This document shows, piece by piece, positions 46,173 through 56,157 of a DNA stretch of 64,000 nt (the first letter of the stretch is position 1; each line of letters begins with the position of its first letter). The DNA is from Lysinibacillus sp. G4S2. GTDB taxonomy: Bacteria > Bacillota > Bacilli > Bacillales_A > Planococcaceae. The position numbers and the translations under genes were made by a program. Location of the stretch: NCBI RefSeq assembly GCF_030348505.1, contig NZ_JAUCFJ010000002.1:5427413-5491412 (forward strand). The letters are read 5' to 3'. The notes beneath the pieces were generated by a model. It saw only the letters and a program-made list of their open reading frames with translations. It did no database searches and had not been told where the DNA came from.

Positions 46173-46218
46173 TAAAAAAAAGTACAACAAAGGTTAAATA
46201 ACCCATGGTGTACTTTTT
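46173..46218 (-). terminator. Terminator after rpsR
   Basis: AAAAGTACA arms at both ends with an inner GGTTA/TAACC pair; on the minus strand TTTTTTTT follows. Confidence 0.8.
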
Positions 46219-46224
46219 CATATC

Positions 46225-46461
46225 TTATTTATCTTCTGCTACGAATGGAAGTAATCCCATGATACGAGATACTTTGATAGCTGAAGTTAATTTACGTTGG
46301 TACTTAGCGCTAGTGCCAGTTACGCGACGTGGTAAGATTTTACCGCGTTCAGAGATGAATTTTTTAAGTAAATCCACATCTTTATAGTCGATTTTCGTAA
46401 TGTTATTAGCAGTGAAGTAGCAAACTTTACGGCGTTTGCGGCCTCCGCGACGTGGTGCCAT
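46225..46461 (-). CDS. rpsR: 30S ribosomal protein S18
   Basis: A 78-residue protein with [20 protein letters not shown] at the start and [20 protein letters not shown] near the end. The ATG at 46461 gives the normal family N-terminus. It is the last gene of rpsF-ssb-rpsR. Confidence 0.96.
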   Translation of the reverse strand: MAPRRGGRKRRKVCYFTANNITKIDYKDVDLLKKFISERGKILPRRVTGTSAKYQRKLTSAIKVSRIMGLLPFVAEDK

Positions 46462-46499
46462 AATGTGTCTCCTCCTTATCATTTTTTATTTTAGAAGTA

Positions 46500-47069
46500 T
46501 TAGAATGGTAAATCATCCTCAGATACTTCTATCGGTCCTTTGCTATTAGCAAATGGATCCTCATCTACACGTGTATAATTCGGCTGATTCATAGGTGGTT
46601 GATTTTGCTGATAAGCATCGCCTCCAAATGAACCCTGTCCTGGCATAGCACCACCAAACTGTTGTTGTGGTTGACCACCGCCATATGACGGTTGGTTATT
46701 ACCGTAAGTCTGTCCACCGTATTGAGGAGATGCAGGAGCACCACTACCACTACGAGGTTCTAAAAACTGTACGCTATCTGCCACTACATCTGTTGTGTAT
46801 ACTCGTTTACCATCTTGTCCTTCATAACTGCCTGTTTGAATGCGACCTTCCACTCCAATTAAACTTCCTTTTCGCATGAAGTTCGCTAGGTTTTCAGCCT
46901 GTTTGCGCCAAGCAACACAGCTAATGAAATCAGCTTCGCGATCACCTTGTTGGTTTGAGAATGTTCGATTCACAGCAACTGTAAATCGCGTAGACGCAAT
47001 TCCATTCGGTGTATAACGTAGCTCAGGATCTTTTGTTAGTCTTCCAACTAATACGACACGGTTTATCAT
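46500..47069 (-). CDS. ssb: Single-stranded DNA-binding protein
   Basis: A 189-residue protein: OB fold from [20 protein letters not shown], a glycine/glutamine-rich linker, and the acidic tail ending DDLPF, which recruits repair and replication proteins. It is between rpsF and rpsR, as in other Bacillales. Confidence 0.96.
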   Translation of the reverse strand: MINRVVLVGRLTKDPELRYTPNGIASTRFTVAVNRTFSNQQGDREADFISCVAWRKQAENLANFMRKGSLIGVEGRIQTGSYEGQDGKRVYTTDVVADSVQFLEPRSGSGAPASPQYGGQTYGNNQPSYGGGQPQQQFGGAMPGQGSFGGDAYQQNQPPMNQPNYTRVDEDPFANSKGPIEVSEDDLPF

Positions 47070-47109
47070 CAGAAATGCAACCTCCTTTTTTCAGCATTTT
47101 GTTAAATGA

Positions 47110-47397
47110 TTATGCTTCTTGGCGAACAGCAATGTGACGAATGATATCTTCGCTAATGTTAGCAAGACGTGTGTATTCGTTAATTGCTTCTGAAGTAGCG
47201 TTAACTTTCACGATTTGGTAGAAACCTTCGCGGAAGTCTTGAATTTCATAAGCTAAGCGGCGTTTGCCCCACTCTTTTGATTCGATGACTTCTGCACCGT
47301 TAGAAGTTAAGATTTCGTTGAAACGTTCAACTAAAACTTTCTTCGCTTCGTCTTCAATGTTCGGACGTACGATGTACATTAATTCGTATTTTCTCAT
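47110..47397 (-). CDS. rpsF: 30S ribosomal protein S6
   Basis: A 95-residue protein starting [16 protein letters not shown], with [20 protein letters not shown]. It is the first gene of the rpsF-ssb-rpsR operon. Confidence 0.97.
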   Translation of the reverse strand: MRKYELMYIVRPNIEDEAKKVLVERFNEILTSNGAEVIESKEWGKRRLAYEIQDFREGFYQIVKVNATSEAINEYTRLANISEDIIRHIAVRQEA

Positions 47398-47570
47398 CTG
47401 TTTACACCTCCTTATGGACTTAGGCTCTCCTGTATACAGGGAGCAAGGAGCAAGTAATAATTATTACTCACATCAATGAATTGTAACATATAGGCACTAT
47501 TCTTTCAAGTCGCAAACAAAGAAATCATTCTATATAATAAATATAATTGATTCATGAAAGGAGAGCTTTC

Positions 47571-48131
47571 ATGCTACCAGATAAAGAACCAATCGTAATA
47601 GAGTTGGATATAAAAAAACTAATGATGGACAATATTGTTGTTACAAGCGGTCTCGTTATATTATTTGTAGCTATCCAATATATTTGCTTTAAAGATTTTG
47701 ATTTTTCATTTTGGAGTATGATTGGCGGGTCTATACTTTTTGCAATCCTGTATATTGTTTTCATTGTATTACATGAAGCCTTTCATTTGATTGGTTTTAT
47801 GGTCTTTGGAGGCGTACCCTTTAAATCGTTAAAATATGGCCTTAATTTAGAGCTTGGCGTAGCGTACGCAACAACTTCACAACCATTACCAAACCATGCA
47901 ATGAAAAAAGCTTTATTACTTCCATTTTGGACAACTGGCGTCCTTCCGACAATTGCTGGTTTCTACTTTAACAGTACTGTTTTAATAGTAGTGGGTGCTT
48001 TTTTAATAGCTGGAGCAGTCGGTGATTTTTCTATGTATAAAGCATTACGTAAATATCCAAAAAATGCGTTAATACAGGATGATCCTCATTTACCTAAGCT
48101 TTATGTATATATGCCCGAGGAAAAGAAATAA
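47571..48131 (+). CDS. DUF3267-type membrane protein with HExxH motif
   Basis: A 186-residue protein with four to five hydrophobic segments. LHEAFHLIGF matches a zinc-metalloprotease HExxH pattern within a membrane helix, as in the DUF3267 family. Its substrate, if it is a protease, is not known. AAAGGAG at 47557-47563 fixes the ATG at 47571. It points away from rpsF. Confidence 0.75.
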   Translation: MLPDKEPIVIELDIKKLMMDNIVVTSGLVILFVAIQYICFKDFDFSFWSMIGGSILFAILYIVFIVLHEAFHLIGFMVFGGVPFKSLKYGLNLELGVAYATTSQPLPNHAMKKALLLPFWTTGVLPTIAGFYFNSTVLIVVGAFLIAGAVGDFSMYKALRKYPKNALIQDDPHLPKLYVYMPEEKK

Positions 48132-48147
48132 CTTGGATTAGAGACAC

Positions 48148-48194
48148 GTTATAAATAGAATCTGCTTGGCTCTAAAGCAAATTCTATTTATAAC
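48148..48194. terminator. Hairpin between convergent genes
   Basis: GTTATAAATAGAAT pairs perfectly with ATTCTATTTATAAC, with further pairs inside. T runs are weak, but the position fits a bidirectional terminator. Confidence 0.7.
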
Positions 48195-48200
48195 ACAAAT

Positions 48201-49241
48201 TTATGGGGTTAAAAAACCATGCTGTGCAGCTGTATATAAATTTCTCCAAATACGATTTATCGAAGATGTTTCCGTAATTGCATCCATACCGAGTCTGCGT
48301 ATTAAGCTATTGGCACTATCTATACAAGCTGCTGCAATGTCTTTACTCATTCGTGAAAATTGTTGTAGTTCCTCTTCAGTTAAGTCATGACCTTCTTTAT
48401 GTTTTTGCCAGTATTCATTTAACTTTGAATAAAATTGCTCCTCTAGCTGTCTAACGTTTTTCTTTTGCTGCATCAATAAAAATTGTAATGCCCCCATACG
48501 TTCAGCACGACTTGGATCATAGTTTCTTTGCTTCACTAAATTAGACGCCTCTTCTAAAAAGTTTTCTGTTATCCCAAGACAAACACTTAAAAAAGAAGCT
48601 TCTGCAAATGCACCAAACGGAAAACTATGTACTGCACTTCCATACTTGTTTTTAATTATGCCCAATTGGAATGTTTCCTCTTCAGGTACCCAAACATCTT
48701 GTACACGAATCGTATGGCTAGCTGTCGCTTTTAAGCCCATTGCTCGCCAATCGTTCATTACCTCTACTTGGTCACGATCTACTGAGCAACTAATTATTTC
48801 ATCTGTTCTAATACCTTCATTCTCGACAAAGCAATTCATCGTAAAAGTTGTAGCATAATCTGCTCCACTACAATACTTCCATTGCCCTGTTACACGATAG
48901 CCCCCATCCATTTTTATCGCTGTTCCTGTAGGATAACCACTCCCTGCTATTACTGCATTTCTTGGTGAATAGATTTTTTCACAAACATCTTGGTTTAATG
49001 TTGGGATAAATGCGTTACCACCAGTCCCGATCGTAACAAGCCAGCCAAAGTTTCCATCAAGGGCAGACATTTGTTGAAATACTTTCATGCCCTCTAGTAA
49101 ATCTAAATCTTTCCCTCCTAATTCCTTTGCTGTGAATAGCTTAAACAATTGGTGTTCATAAATAACCTCTAATATATCTTTTGGCAATCTACCTAGCTGC
49201 TCAATTTCTAAACCACGATCTTTTATTTGTAATATGTTCAT
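48201..49241 (-). CDS. Acyl-CoA dehydrogenase-fold flavoprotein (monooxygenase type)
   Basis: A 346-residue protein with the acyl-CoA dehydrogenase fold: an N-terminal helical part, a middle beta domain (GYRVTGQWKYCSGADYATTF) and a C-terminal helical bundle. The stretch WKYCSGADYAT and an ASHTIRVQDVWVPEEETF end to the beta domain fit the group of flavin-dependent monooxygenases (DszC/HpaH-like) rather than classic fatty acyl-CoA dehydrogenases. The ATG at 49241 has GGAGG upstream. It is co-directional with ychF 81 bp away but behind a terminator. Confidence 0.75.
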   Translation of the reverse strand: MNILQIKDRGLEIEQLGRLPKDILEVIYEHQLFKLFTAKELGGKDLDLLEGMKVFQQMSALDGNFGWLVTIGTGGNAFIPTLNQDVCEKIYSPRNAVIAGSGYPTGTAIKMDGGYRVTGQWKYCSGADYATTFTMNCFVENEGIRTDEIISCSVDRDQVEVMNDWRAMGLKATASHTIRVQDVWVPEEETFQLGIIKNKYGSAVHSFPFGAFAEASFLSVCLGITENFLEEASNLVKQRNYDPSRAERMGALQFLLMQQKKNVRQLEEQFYSKLNEYWQKHKEGHDLTEEELQQFSRMSKDIAAACIDSANSLIRRLGMDAITETSSINRIWRNLYTAAQHGFLTP

Positions 49242-49281
49242 ACTAATCCTCCAGATTGAAAATTTAGATAAAAATATATAC

Positions 49282-49310
49282 AAAAAAGGCAATCTATTGA
49301 AAGATTGCCC
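49282..49310 (-). terminator. Terminator after ychF
   Basis: GGCAATCT pairs with AGATTGCC, followed by TTTTTTG on the minus strand. Confidence 0.85.
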
Positions 49311-49321
49311 CTGTTCGTTTT

Positions 49322-50422
49322 TTACACATTGAAACGGAATAACATAACATCGCCGTCTTGTACTACATACTCTTTACCTTCAAGACGTACTTTACCAGCT
49401 TCTTTAGCAGCAGGTTGAGAACCAGCTTCTAGTAAATCATCGAAAGCAACTGTTTCTGCACGAATAAATCCACGTTCAAAGTCTGTATGAATGACTCCAG
49501 CACATTGTGGTGCCTTCATACCTTTACGGAACGTCCATGCACGTACCTCTTGTACTCCAGCAGTGAAGTAAGTTGCTAGTCCTAGTAAATCATATGAAGT
49601 ACGGATTAATTGGTCTAAACCAGATTCTTTAATGCCTAGTTCTTCTAAGAACATCGCTTTTTCTTCATCATCAAGCTCAGAAATTTCTTCCTCGATTTTT
49701 GCACAAATAGTGATAACTTGAGCGCCTTCAGCAGCTGCATACTCACGTACCTTTTGCACATATTCGTTATTATCAGCGTCAGCAACCTCATCTTCTGAAA
49801 CGTTCGCTACATAAAGCATAGGTTTAATTGTTAAAAGATGTAGCCCTTTAATAACCTTTAGCTCGTCTTCCGAAAGCTCTGCAGCACGTGCTGGTCGCCC
49901 ATTTTCTAATTGTTCTTTAACTTTTACAAGGATTGGTTCTTCAATCATTGCTTCTTTATCTTTTTGCTTTGCCATTTTGCCAACACGTTGTAATCGCTTA
50001 TCAACAGATTCTAAATCAGCAAGTGCAAGCTCTAAATTAATGACCTCAATATCGTCAATCGGATCTACTCCACCTGACACGTGCGTAATATTTTCATCAA
50101 CAAAACAACGTACAACTTGGCAAATTGCATCTACTTCACGAATATGAGCAAGGAATTTATTCCCTAACCCTTCACCCTTTGAAGCACCCTTTACGATCCC
50201 AGCAATATCTGTGAACTCAAATGCTGTTGGTACTGTTTTTTTAGGTGTTACTAATTCTGTTAATTTATCTAAACGTGCATCTGGTACTTCAACAATACCG
50301 ACGTTCGGATCGATTGTTGCGAATGGATAGTTTGCAGCCAATGCGCCCGCTTTTGTAATTGCGTTAAATAATGTTGATTTTCCAACGTTAGGTAAACCAA
50401 CGATTCCAGCTGTTAATGCCAT
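49322..50422 (-). CDS. ychF: YchF/OLA1 GTPase-like ATPase
   Basis: A 366-residue protein, the family length. It begins MALTAGIVGLPNVGKSTLFN and has NYPFATIDPN and a C-terminal TGS domain ending DGDVMLFRFNV. YchF binds ribosomes and hydrolyses ATP rather than GTP. The ATG at 50422 gives the conserved N-terminus. Confidence 0.95.
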   Translation of the reverse strand: MALTAGIVGLPNVGKSTLFNAITKAGALAANYPFATIDPNVGIVEVPDARLDKLTELVTPKKTVPTAFEFTDIAGIVKGASKGEGLGNKFLAHIREVDAICQVVRCFVDENITHVSGGVDPIDDIEVINLELALADLESVDKRLQRVGKMAKQKDKEAMIEEPILVKVKEQLENGRPARAAELSEDELKVIKGLHLLTIKPMLYVANVSEDEVADADNNEYVQKVREYAAAEGAQVITICAKIEEEISELDDEEKAMFLEELGIKESGLDQLIRTSYDLLGLATYFTAGVQEVRAWTFRKGMKAPQCAGVIHTDFERGFIRAETVAFDDLLEAGSQPAAKEAGKVRLEGKEYVVQDGDVMLFRFNV

Positions 50423-50577
50423 AAATGGACACAACCTTTCTATAATCAGTTCAAATTTGCTATTATCTCCCGTACTAACGGATACTGTGAGGACGCAGAA
50501 AATCCCCACCGATTAATCACTGTATAACCCTATCTATTATATTGATTCACTCATAAAAAGTCTAATACACATCTAAA

Positions 50578-50778
50578 TTACTCTTCACTAGCGGGAATTA
50601 AAACCTTTTTCATTTTTTTCTCAAATTCACGACGTGGAATCATGACACTATGCTGACAGCCTTCACATTTGATACGTACATCAGCCCCCATACGAATAAT
50701 TTTCCACTCATTTGTGCCACATGGATGCTGCTTTTTCATTTCAACAATATCATTGAGACCAAATTTCTTCGCTTCCAT
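50578..50778 (-). CDS. DUF951 protein
   Basis: A 66-residue protein with MKKQHPCGTNEWKIIRMGAD and CEGC, the DUF951 pattern (one probable zinc or nucleic-acid-binding fold). In Bacillus it lies between mscS and ychF, as here. The function is unknown. Confidence 0.85.
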   Translation of the reverse strand: MEAKKFGLNDIVEMKKQHPCGTNEWKIIRMGADVRIKCEGCQHSVMIPRREFEKKMKKVLIPASEE

Positions 50779-50779
50779 A

Positions 50780-51664
50780 TTATTCACTTCTCCCCTCTTC
50801 TTTCCCATTAATACCATACAACATCATTTTCGGATGAGCCATTGGTATATTATTTTCCTCAAAGAGTCTTGTAACATCACGACGAATTGCACGCGCCACC
50901 CCGTATTGTTGCTGTGCCAATGTTTCTGCAACTATACGAATAGTTACCTCTGTACCCTTAACACTTTGTACGCCTAAAAAGACTGGTACTGCTACAAGCT
51001 CTTGATGAATATCTGGTAGAGTTTCTAAATACTTTTTAATAATGGCTTCTGCCTTTTCAAAGTCTGCATCCGTCATCATTTGTAAATCTATGAAAATTTT
51101 AGAGTTATTTATTGAATAATTGACAACCTCACCGATCGCACCATTTGGAATAATAAACTGCTCGCCAGTAGCACCATTAATCTTTGTTGTTCGTAAACCG
51201 ATTTCTACAACAGTTCCTTCTGCTGCATTTATTTTTATATAATCGCCTACACCGAATTGGTCTTCAAAAATAATAAAGAATCCAGTAATGACATCCTTAA
51301 CTAAGCTTTGCGCACCAAAACCGACTGCTAAACCGACAATCCCTGCTCCAGCCAATAACCCCGCCACCTTAATATGTAAGATAGAAAGAATAGCTATGAT
51401 TGCTGAAAAATAAACGACATAGGAGATGACACTTTGTAATAGTCTTGCAATTGTTTTTTGTCGACGTTCTGAGTGGTTTAGCGGTGAACTCATTCGTATT
51501 AAAAATACTTTTTTAATAAATTTTTTACCTAATCGTACAACTATCCACGATGCTAACAAAATAAGCGTAATTTTAATTGAAGCATTTAATATATTTTCCC
51601 AAAACGTCTCTGACATCAACGTGTCCCAAAATTTCTTAATTACCTTTTCGTTAAAGTAATCCAT
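50780..51664 (-). CDS. Small-conductance mechanosensitive channel
   Basis: A 294-residue MscS-family protein. Three membrane segments lie in residues 15-120, and the pore-lining helix contains LLAGAGIVGLAVGFGAQSLV. The cytoplasmic beta domain follows (GDYIKINAAEGTVVEIGLRT). It releases solutes on osmotic downshift. The ATG at 51664 has AGAGGTGG upstream and the gene overlaps none of its neighbours (yyaC is divergent). Confidence 0.92.
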   Translation of the reverse strand: MDYFNEKVIKKFWDTLMSETFWENILNASIKITLILLASWIVVRLGKKFIKKVFLIRMSSPLNHSERRQKTIARLLQSVISYVVYFSAIIAILSILHIKVAGLLAGAGIVGLAVGFGAQSLVKDVITGFFIIFEDQFGVGDYIKINAAEGTVVEIGLRTTKINGATGEQFIIPNGAIGEVVNYSINNSKIFIDLQMMTDADFEKAEAIIKKYLETLPDIHQELVAVPVFLGVQSVKGTEVTIRIVAETLAQQQYGVARAIRRDVTRLFEENNIPMAHPKMMLYGINGKEEGRSE

Positions 51665-51757
51665 TAATACCACCTCTTGAATAACTTGCTAAAAATTTGC
51701 GTATACTGCATAAAAATCGAGCACTTCTTACAAATAAAAAGGAAAGCGAGTTTTTTT

Positions 51758-52390
51758 ATGAATACTATACCAAATTTAGTACTCCCTTATTCTCTTCATC
51801 ATGAAAGTAAAAATGCTGTTTGGCAGTTAAGTACATTATTTTTAGAACATATACCCTTTCATCATGAACGCCTTATTTTTTGTTGTATTGGAAGTGACCG
51901 TTGTACAGGTGATACACTCGGCCCATTAACAGGCAGCTTTCTAAAAAAGTCTGTTAGCTTTCCATATGAAGTTGTAGGCTCTTTAGATGATCCTTTGCAT
52001 GCTCTTAATTTAGACACTTCTATGCAACAGCTACACAATCATACTATAAAACCTTTCATTATTGCGATTGATGCATGTCTTGGAAGTGAACAAAATGTTG
52101 GACATATTTCTGTACAGAATGGACCAATTTTTCCGGGGAAAGCTGTAAAAAAACAATTACCCCCAATCGGTGACATTTCTGTAAAGGGCATCGTCAATAT
52201 TGGAGGCTTTATGGAAATGCTTGTTTTACAAAACACAAGACTTCATATTTCGTATGCAATGGCTGAAAAACTTTCAAGAGCTCTATTACTCGCTGTACAT
52301 CGCTACTCACTGAAAAGTATAGAAGATAGCAACCATAAAGCCGACAACAATGATACCTGGCAGCAAGTTAGCAGCCTTGATCTTAGTTAA
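51758..52390 (+). CDS. yyaC: YyaC-type protein (sporulation, DUF1256)
   Basis: A 210-residue protein. FCCIGSDRCTGDTLGPLTG and IIAIDACLGSEQNVGHIS match the YyaC/GPR-like DUF1256 family of spore-associated protease-like proteins. The ATG at 51758 follows AAAGGAAAG. The last 84 bases overlap the 3' end of the convergent DUF554 gene. Confidence 0.85.
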   Translation: MNTIPNLVLPYSLHHESKNAVWQLSTLFLEHIPFHHERLIFCCIGSDRCTGDTLGPLTGSFLKKSVSFPYEVVGSLDDPLHALNLDTSMQQLHNHTIKPFIIAIDACLGSEQNVGHISVQNGPIFPGKAVKKQLPPIGDISVKGIVNIGGFMEMLVLQNTRLHISYAMAEKLSRALLLAVHRYSLKSIEDSNHKADNNDTWQQVSSLDLS

Positions 52391-53023
52391 GCCTGCTATA
52401 TTTAAACCAATGGCAAAAATCATCACACCGCCTACAGCAGTCATTTCTGTAATAAACATTTGTAAAGCTGCATCTGGTACAAAAGAGCTAATGGCACCTG
52501 CAAATAGTGCAATTAATCCTTGATATATAAATACTGGAACAGCAGACAACAACACACCAATCCCTAAAGTAGATGCTAAAATAATCGATGTAAATCCATC
52601 GATTATTCCTTTCGTAATAAGCACATTATGATCATTGCGCAGACCACTATCGAGTGCACCTATTACAGCCATAGAGCCAACTACAAATATTAATGAGGCT
52701 GTTACAAAACCCTCTGCAATACTTTGATTATTATTATCAGAACGTTTTTTGCTGAATAAAGATTCTACCCATTGCCCGAGTCTATTCATTTGCTTATCTA
52801 AATCTAACCACTCACCAATTACTGTACCAACAACTAAACTTATCACTAAAATAATAAAATTATCACTTTCAAAGCCCATTTTAATCCCTAAAAGTGCAAC
52901 TGCTAAACCGATGATTGATAATACAGAAGACTTCATCGATTCAGGAATATTTTTAAAAATGCGCCCTACTAATGCACCTGTCATAATGAGTAAAGCGTTA
53001 ATGAGTGTCCCTAATAATACCAC
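52307..53023 (-). CDS. DUF554 membrane protein
   Basis: A 238-residue protein with about six membrane segments and the DUF554 start (LLGTLINALLIMTGALVGRI). Possible transporter; substrate unknown. It follows parB, and its 3' end overlaps yyaC on the other strand. Confidence 0.85.
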   Translation of the reverse strand: MVLLGTLINALLIMTGALVGRIFKNIPESMKSSVLSIIGLAVALLGIKMGFESDNFIILVISLVVGTVIGEWLDLDKQMNRLGQWVESLFSKKRSDNNNQSIAEGFVTASLIFVVGSMAVIGALDSGLRNDHNVLITKGIIDGFTSIILASTLGIGVLLSAVPVFIYQGLIALFAGAISSFVPDAALQMFITEMTAVGGVMIFAIGLNIAGLTKIKAANLLPGIIVVGFMVAIFYTFQ

Positions 53024-53045
53024 GTTCTACCCTTCTTTCTCTCTA

Positions 53046-53080
53046 GAAAAATAGAGAGCGCCTTTTAGCTCGGCGCTCTG
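53046..53080 (-). terminator. Terminator after parB
   Basis: AGAGCGCC pairs with GGCGCTCT and, on the minus strand, is followed by CTATTTTTC. Confidence 0.8.
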
Positions 53081-53101
53081 ATTACGTTATTGATATTTCT
53101 A

Positions 53102-53950
53102 TTATTCTTCCTGTAAATTTAGTATTTCTAATATACGTTCTAAATCATCTTCAGAGTAAAATTCAATTTCAATCTTCCCTTTATTATTAGCTTTCTTAAT
53201 TTGGACATTCGTTCCAAAATAATCACGTAATTGTGTTTCCTTAGCTGCAACAAATATATCCTTTTTCTTCGGTTGATTTGTTTCACGTGAAACTTCTTCA
53301 TTTAAATTTTGTACTAGCATTTCAACTTGACGGACATTTAAACCTTGTTTAATGACCCTATTTGCTACTTCCGATATTCTTCTTTTATTTTTTAATCCTA
53401 GTAATGCTCGCCCTTGTCCCATCGATACTGTGCCATCATTCATGAACGCACGAACATCCTCTGGTAATGCTAGTAAACGGACATGGTTAGCAATATGCGG
53501 TCTACTCTTCCCTAATCGTTTGGATAGCTCCTCCTGCGTTAGATGTAAGTTTTCCATTAGGCTTTGATATGCCTCAGCTTCTTCGATAACTGTCAAATCT
53601 TCGCGCTGTAGATTTTCTAAAATAGCTAGCTCCATCATTTGCGCATCTGATAGCTCTTTTATAATAGCTGGAATAACTTCTAATCCAGCTAATTGAGTCG
53701 CTCTATAGCGGCGTTCCCCAGCAACGATTTCATATTTCCGCCCTTTTTTACGGACAGCAATTGGCTGTAAAATACCATGTTCCTGTATCGAGTCTGCTAA
53801 TTCTTGTAAAGTTTCTTCATCGAAAATTTTACGAGGCTGGAATGGGTTTGCAACGATACACTCTAATTGTATTTCTTCCACGTGCCCACTTTGTTCTAAA
53901 GACTCTCCAGGAAATAATGCACCTATGCCTCTTCCTAAACCTTTAGCCAT
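53102..53950 (-). CDS. parB: Chromosome partition protein ParB
   Basis: A 282-residue ParB/Spo0J with the CTPase motif GERRYRA, an arginine-rich NPFQPRK, and the helix-turn-helix RLGKSRPHIANHVRLL. It spreads from parS and loads SMC near the origin. Its start overlaps the parA stop codon, and it carries a parS site inside (53279-53294). Confidence 0.95.
   Translation of the reverse strand: MAKGLGRGIGALFPGESLEQSGHVEEIQLECIVANPFQPRKIFDEETLQELADSIQEHGILQPIAVRKKGRKYEIVAGERRYRATQLAGLEVIPAIIKELSDAQMMELAILENLQREDLTVIEEAEAYQSLMENLHLTQEELSKRLGKSRPHIANHVRLLALPEDVRAFMNDGTVSMGQGRALLGLKNKRRISEVANRVIKQGLNVRQVEMLVQNLNEEVSRETNQPKKKDIFVAAKETQLRDYFGTNVQIKKANNKGKIEIEFYSEDDLERILEILNLQEE
53279..53294. other. parS site inside parB
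   Basis: TGTTTCACGTGAAACT matches the 16-bp parS consensus TGTTNCACGTGAAACA at all but the last base. B. subtilis also has parS within spo0J. Confidence 0.85.
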
Positions 53951-54704
53951 TTTTAATCACTTCCCTCGCCATCTCTAAATAAACTTCTGCACCTCTTGAC
54001 TTTGCGTCATAAGTGATAATTGGCTGCCCATGACTTGGAGCCTCACTTAATCGCACATTACGAGGAATAATTGTTTTATATACTTTATCTTGGAAATATT
54101 TTTTTACTTCATCAATAACTTGTAAGCCTAGGTTTGTTCGCGCATCAAGCATCGTCAATAATACACCATCAATATATAATTGCTGATTTAAATGCTTCTG
54201 CACTAAACGGACGGTGGATAACAACTGGCTTAGCCCCTCTAATGCGTAATATTCGCATTGTACAGGAATAATAAGTGCATCTGATGCAGTTAAAGCATTA
54301 ATTGTTAAAAGCCCTAACGACGGTGGACAATCAATAATAATATAATCATAGTCCTCTTTTACATCTTGAAGTGCATGCTTTAAACGTACTTCTCTTGAAA
54401 TTGTCGAAACTAATTCAATTTCTGCTCCTGCTAGTGAAATGGTTGCCGGAACAATTGCTAAGTTTTCGACATTTGTTTCTTTAATGACATTTTCAACGTT
54501 TTCATCATCAATTAGCACATCATAAATACAGCCTTGAAGGTCTCCTTTATTAACACCAAGTCCACTTGTTGTATTTCCTTGTGGATCAGTATCGATTAAG
54601 AGCACTTTCTTCCCTAAATATGCTAGACAAGCGCTCAAATTGACCGATGTCGTTGTTTTCCCTACGCCACCCTTTTGATTGGCGATTGCTATAATTCTAC
54701 CCAT
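53943..54704 (-). CDS. parA: Chromosome partition ATPase ParA (Soj)
   Basis: A 253-residue ATPase with the deviant Walker A KGGVGKTTTSVNLSA and DTDPQGNTTSG. It works with ParB in origin segregation and controls DnaA. The 253-residue length is typical of Soj. It is distinct from the cassette ParA-type protein at 26604. Confidence 0.95.
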   Translation of the reverse strand: MGRIIAIANQKGGVGKTTTSVNLSACLAYLGKKVLLIDTDPQGNTTSGLGVNKGDLQGCIYDVLIDDENVENVIKETNVENLAIVPATISLAGAEIELVSTISREVRLKHALQDVKEDYDYIIIDCPPSLGLLTINALTASDALIIPVQCEYYALEGLSQLLSTVRLVQKHLNQQLYIDGVLLTMLDARTNLGLQVIDEVKKYFQDKVYKTIIPRNVRLSEAPSHGQPIITYDAKSRGAEVYLEMAREVIKNG

Positions 54705-54839
54705 TTAAAAGCACCTGCTTTCATCTATCAAAGTTCGCTTTGACAAATCATTTGTAAAATCACTGTTCAATACCGCTATCTTACTTTCATTCTATCAAAA
54801 AAACAGAAGATAGTTGTATAAAATATTAAGAATATATGC

Positions 54840-54880
54840 AAAAAAGGAGACATCTCAGAAAAATTACTGAGATGCCTCCT
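54840..54880 (-). terminator. First hairpin in the noc-parA gap
   Basis: GGAGACATCTCAG pairs with CTGAGATGCCTCC with two mismatched positions; T run on the minus strand. Confidence 0.8.
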
Positions 54881-54921
54881 TCGTACAGAGATATAAAAGC
54901 GGCTCATCATCATAACGTAGG

Positions 54922-54984
54922 GTTGATTTTCGTTCCGGCTGGGCGCTTTTCTAGGGGCGTCACCTAGCCTTCATTCCAATCAAC
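54922..54984. repeat. Dispersed repeat, copy 6 (short)
   Basis: GTTGATTTTCGTTCCGGCTG at one end and CCAATCAAC at the other. The tandem middle is absent. The sequence beyond (ACTTATATACATGG) equals that after copy 1. Confidence 0.8.
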
Positions 54985-55010
54985 TTATATACATGGTATA
55001 CGTTATACAA

Positions 55011-55038
55011 ATGACATCCTCAACTTTGAAGATGTCAT
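55011..55038 (-). terminator. Second hairpin, after noc
   Basis: ATGACATC and GATGTCAT arms around CTCAACTTTGAA. It lies between noc and the dispersed repeat. Confidence 0.6.
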
Positions 55039-55081
55039 AAAAGTTAATTCTTTATTTTTCTAATAAAACTTCAATCACGAC

Positions 55082-55978
55082 TTAAGATTTTTTCTTTTTA
55101 GGTATTTTCACTGTAATTTGATAATATTCCTCTGTATCTTCCTCTTCAGTCTTCACTGTTATACCACTCTTCGTTACCATAGATAATGATTGTTTAATAG
55201 TATTCAAAGCAATACGCACATCTTTACTAATCGCCTTACGTTTAGGCTTTGCTTTCTTCGGTGTTTCTTCTTGTTCTGCCGCTACAGGATGTAATAAAGT
55301 ATGAATTTGCTCTTCTAACTGACGAACATTCCAATCATTTTCTATCGTTAGTTGTAAAATTTCTAGCTGTAATGGCTGATCTTTTATCGCAATTAATGCA
55401 CGTGCATGTCGTTCAGAGATTTCACGCTTCAAAATGGCTTGCCGCACTTCTTCAGGCAGCTTTAATAAGCGTAATTTATTGGCTACCGTGGATTGTCCTT
55501 TTCCGAGTCGTTGGGCTAGAGCTTCTTGTGTCAGCTCATGAAGCTCCAATAATTTTTGATAGGCCACAGCTTCTTCAATTGCAGTTAACTCTTCACGCTG
55601 TAGGTTCTCGATTAACGCGATAGAAGCTGTTTCCTTATCAGTTAAATTTCTTATAATGGCCGGAACTTCTGTCCATTGTAGCTTTTTCATTGCTCGATAA
55701 CGACGCTCACCAGCAATGATTTCATATTGATTTTCTGCTGTTTTACGTACAACAATTGGCTGAATCACACCATGTGTATGAATGGTTCTTGATAATTCTT
55801 CAATTTTTTCATCATCAAAAATAGTACGTGGCTGAAAACGGTTAGGTACAATTTGATCAATAGGTAGCTTTATAACTTCTTCTGCTGTATGAACCGCCTC
55901 TGCTTGTTCTACTTCATTTTTCACAATAGGCTCAGTTTTATTTCCGCCTCCAAAAAAACGTGAAAAAGGACTTTTCAT
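55082..55978 (-). CDS. noc: Nucleoid occlusion protein Noc
   Basis: A 298-residue ParB-family protein with an amphipathic N-terminus ([16 protein letters not shown]) used for membrane attachment, a GERRYRA CTPase motif and an HTH ([18 protein letters not shown]). Noc blocks division over the nucleoid. Its place next to rsmG and the N-terminus separate it from ParB. Confidence 0.93.
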   Translation of the reverse strand: MKSPFSRFFGGGNKTEPIVKNEVEQAEAVHTAEEVIKLPIDQIVPNRFQPRTIFDDEKIEELSRTIHTHGVIQPIVVRKTAENQYEIIAGERRYRAMKKLQWTEVPAIIRNLTDKETASIALIENLQREELTAIEEAVAYQKLLELHELTQEALAQRLGKGQSTVANKLRLLKLPEEVRQAILKREISERHARALIAIKDQPLQLEILQLTIENDWNVRQLEEQIHTLLHPVAAEQEETPKKAKPKRKAISKDVRIALNTIKQSLSMVTKSGITVKTEEEDTEEYYQITVKIPKKKKS

Positions 55979-56137
55979 CCAAGTGGCACCACCTTTAAGT
56001 AACTATCTTGCTCTGTGTCATTCTATTATTATTTATTATATTTCTTAAAATGTATATAGTTCATAGATGTCATTTGCGTGAACCATCCATAACTAGTATG
56101 TATGCTCAAAATAGAAAAAATATTTTCTACTTTGAGA

Positions 56138-56153
56138 AGTTTCACATGAAACA
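56138..56153. other. parS-like sequence
   Basis: AGTTTCACATGAAACA has two differences from the parS consensus, one of them in the central CG. It may be a weak site. Confidence 0.35.
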
Positions 56154-56157
56154 CTAA

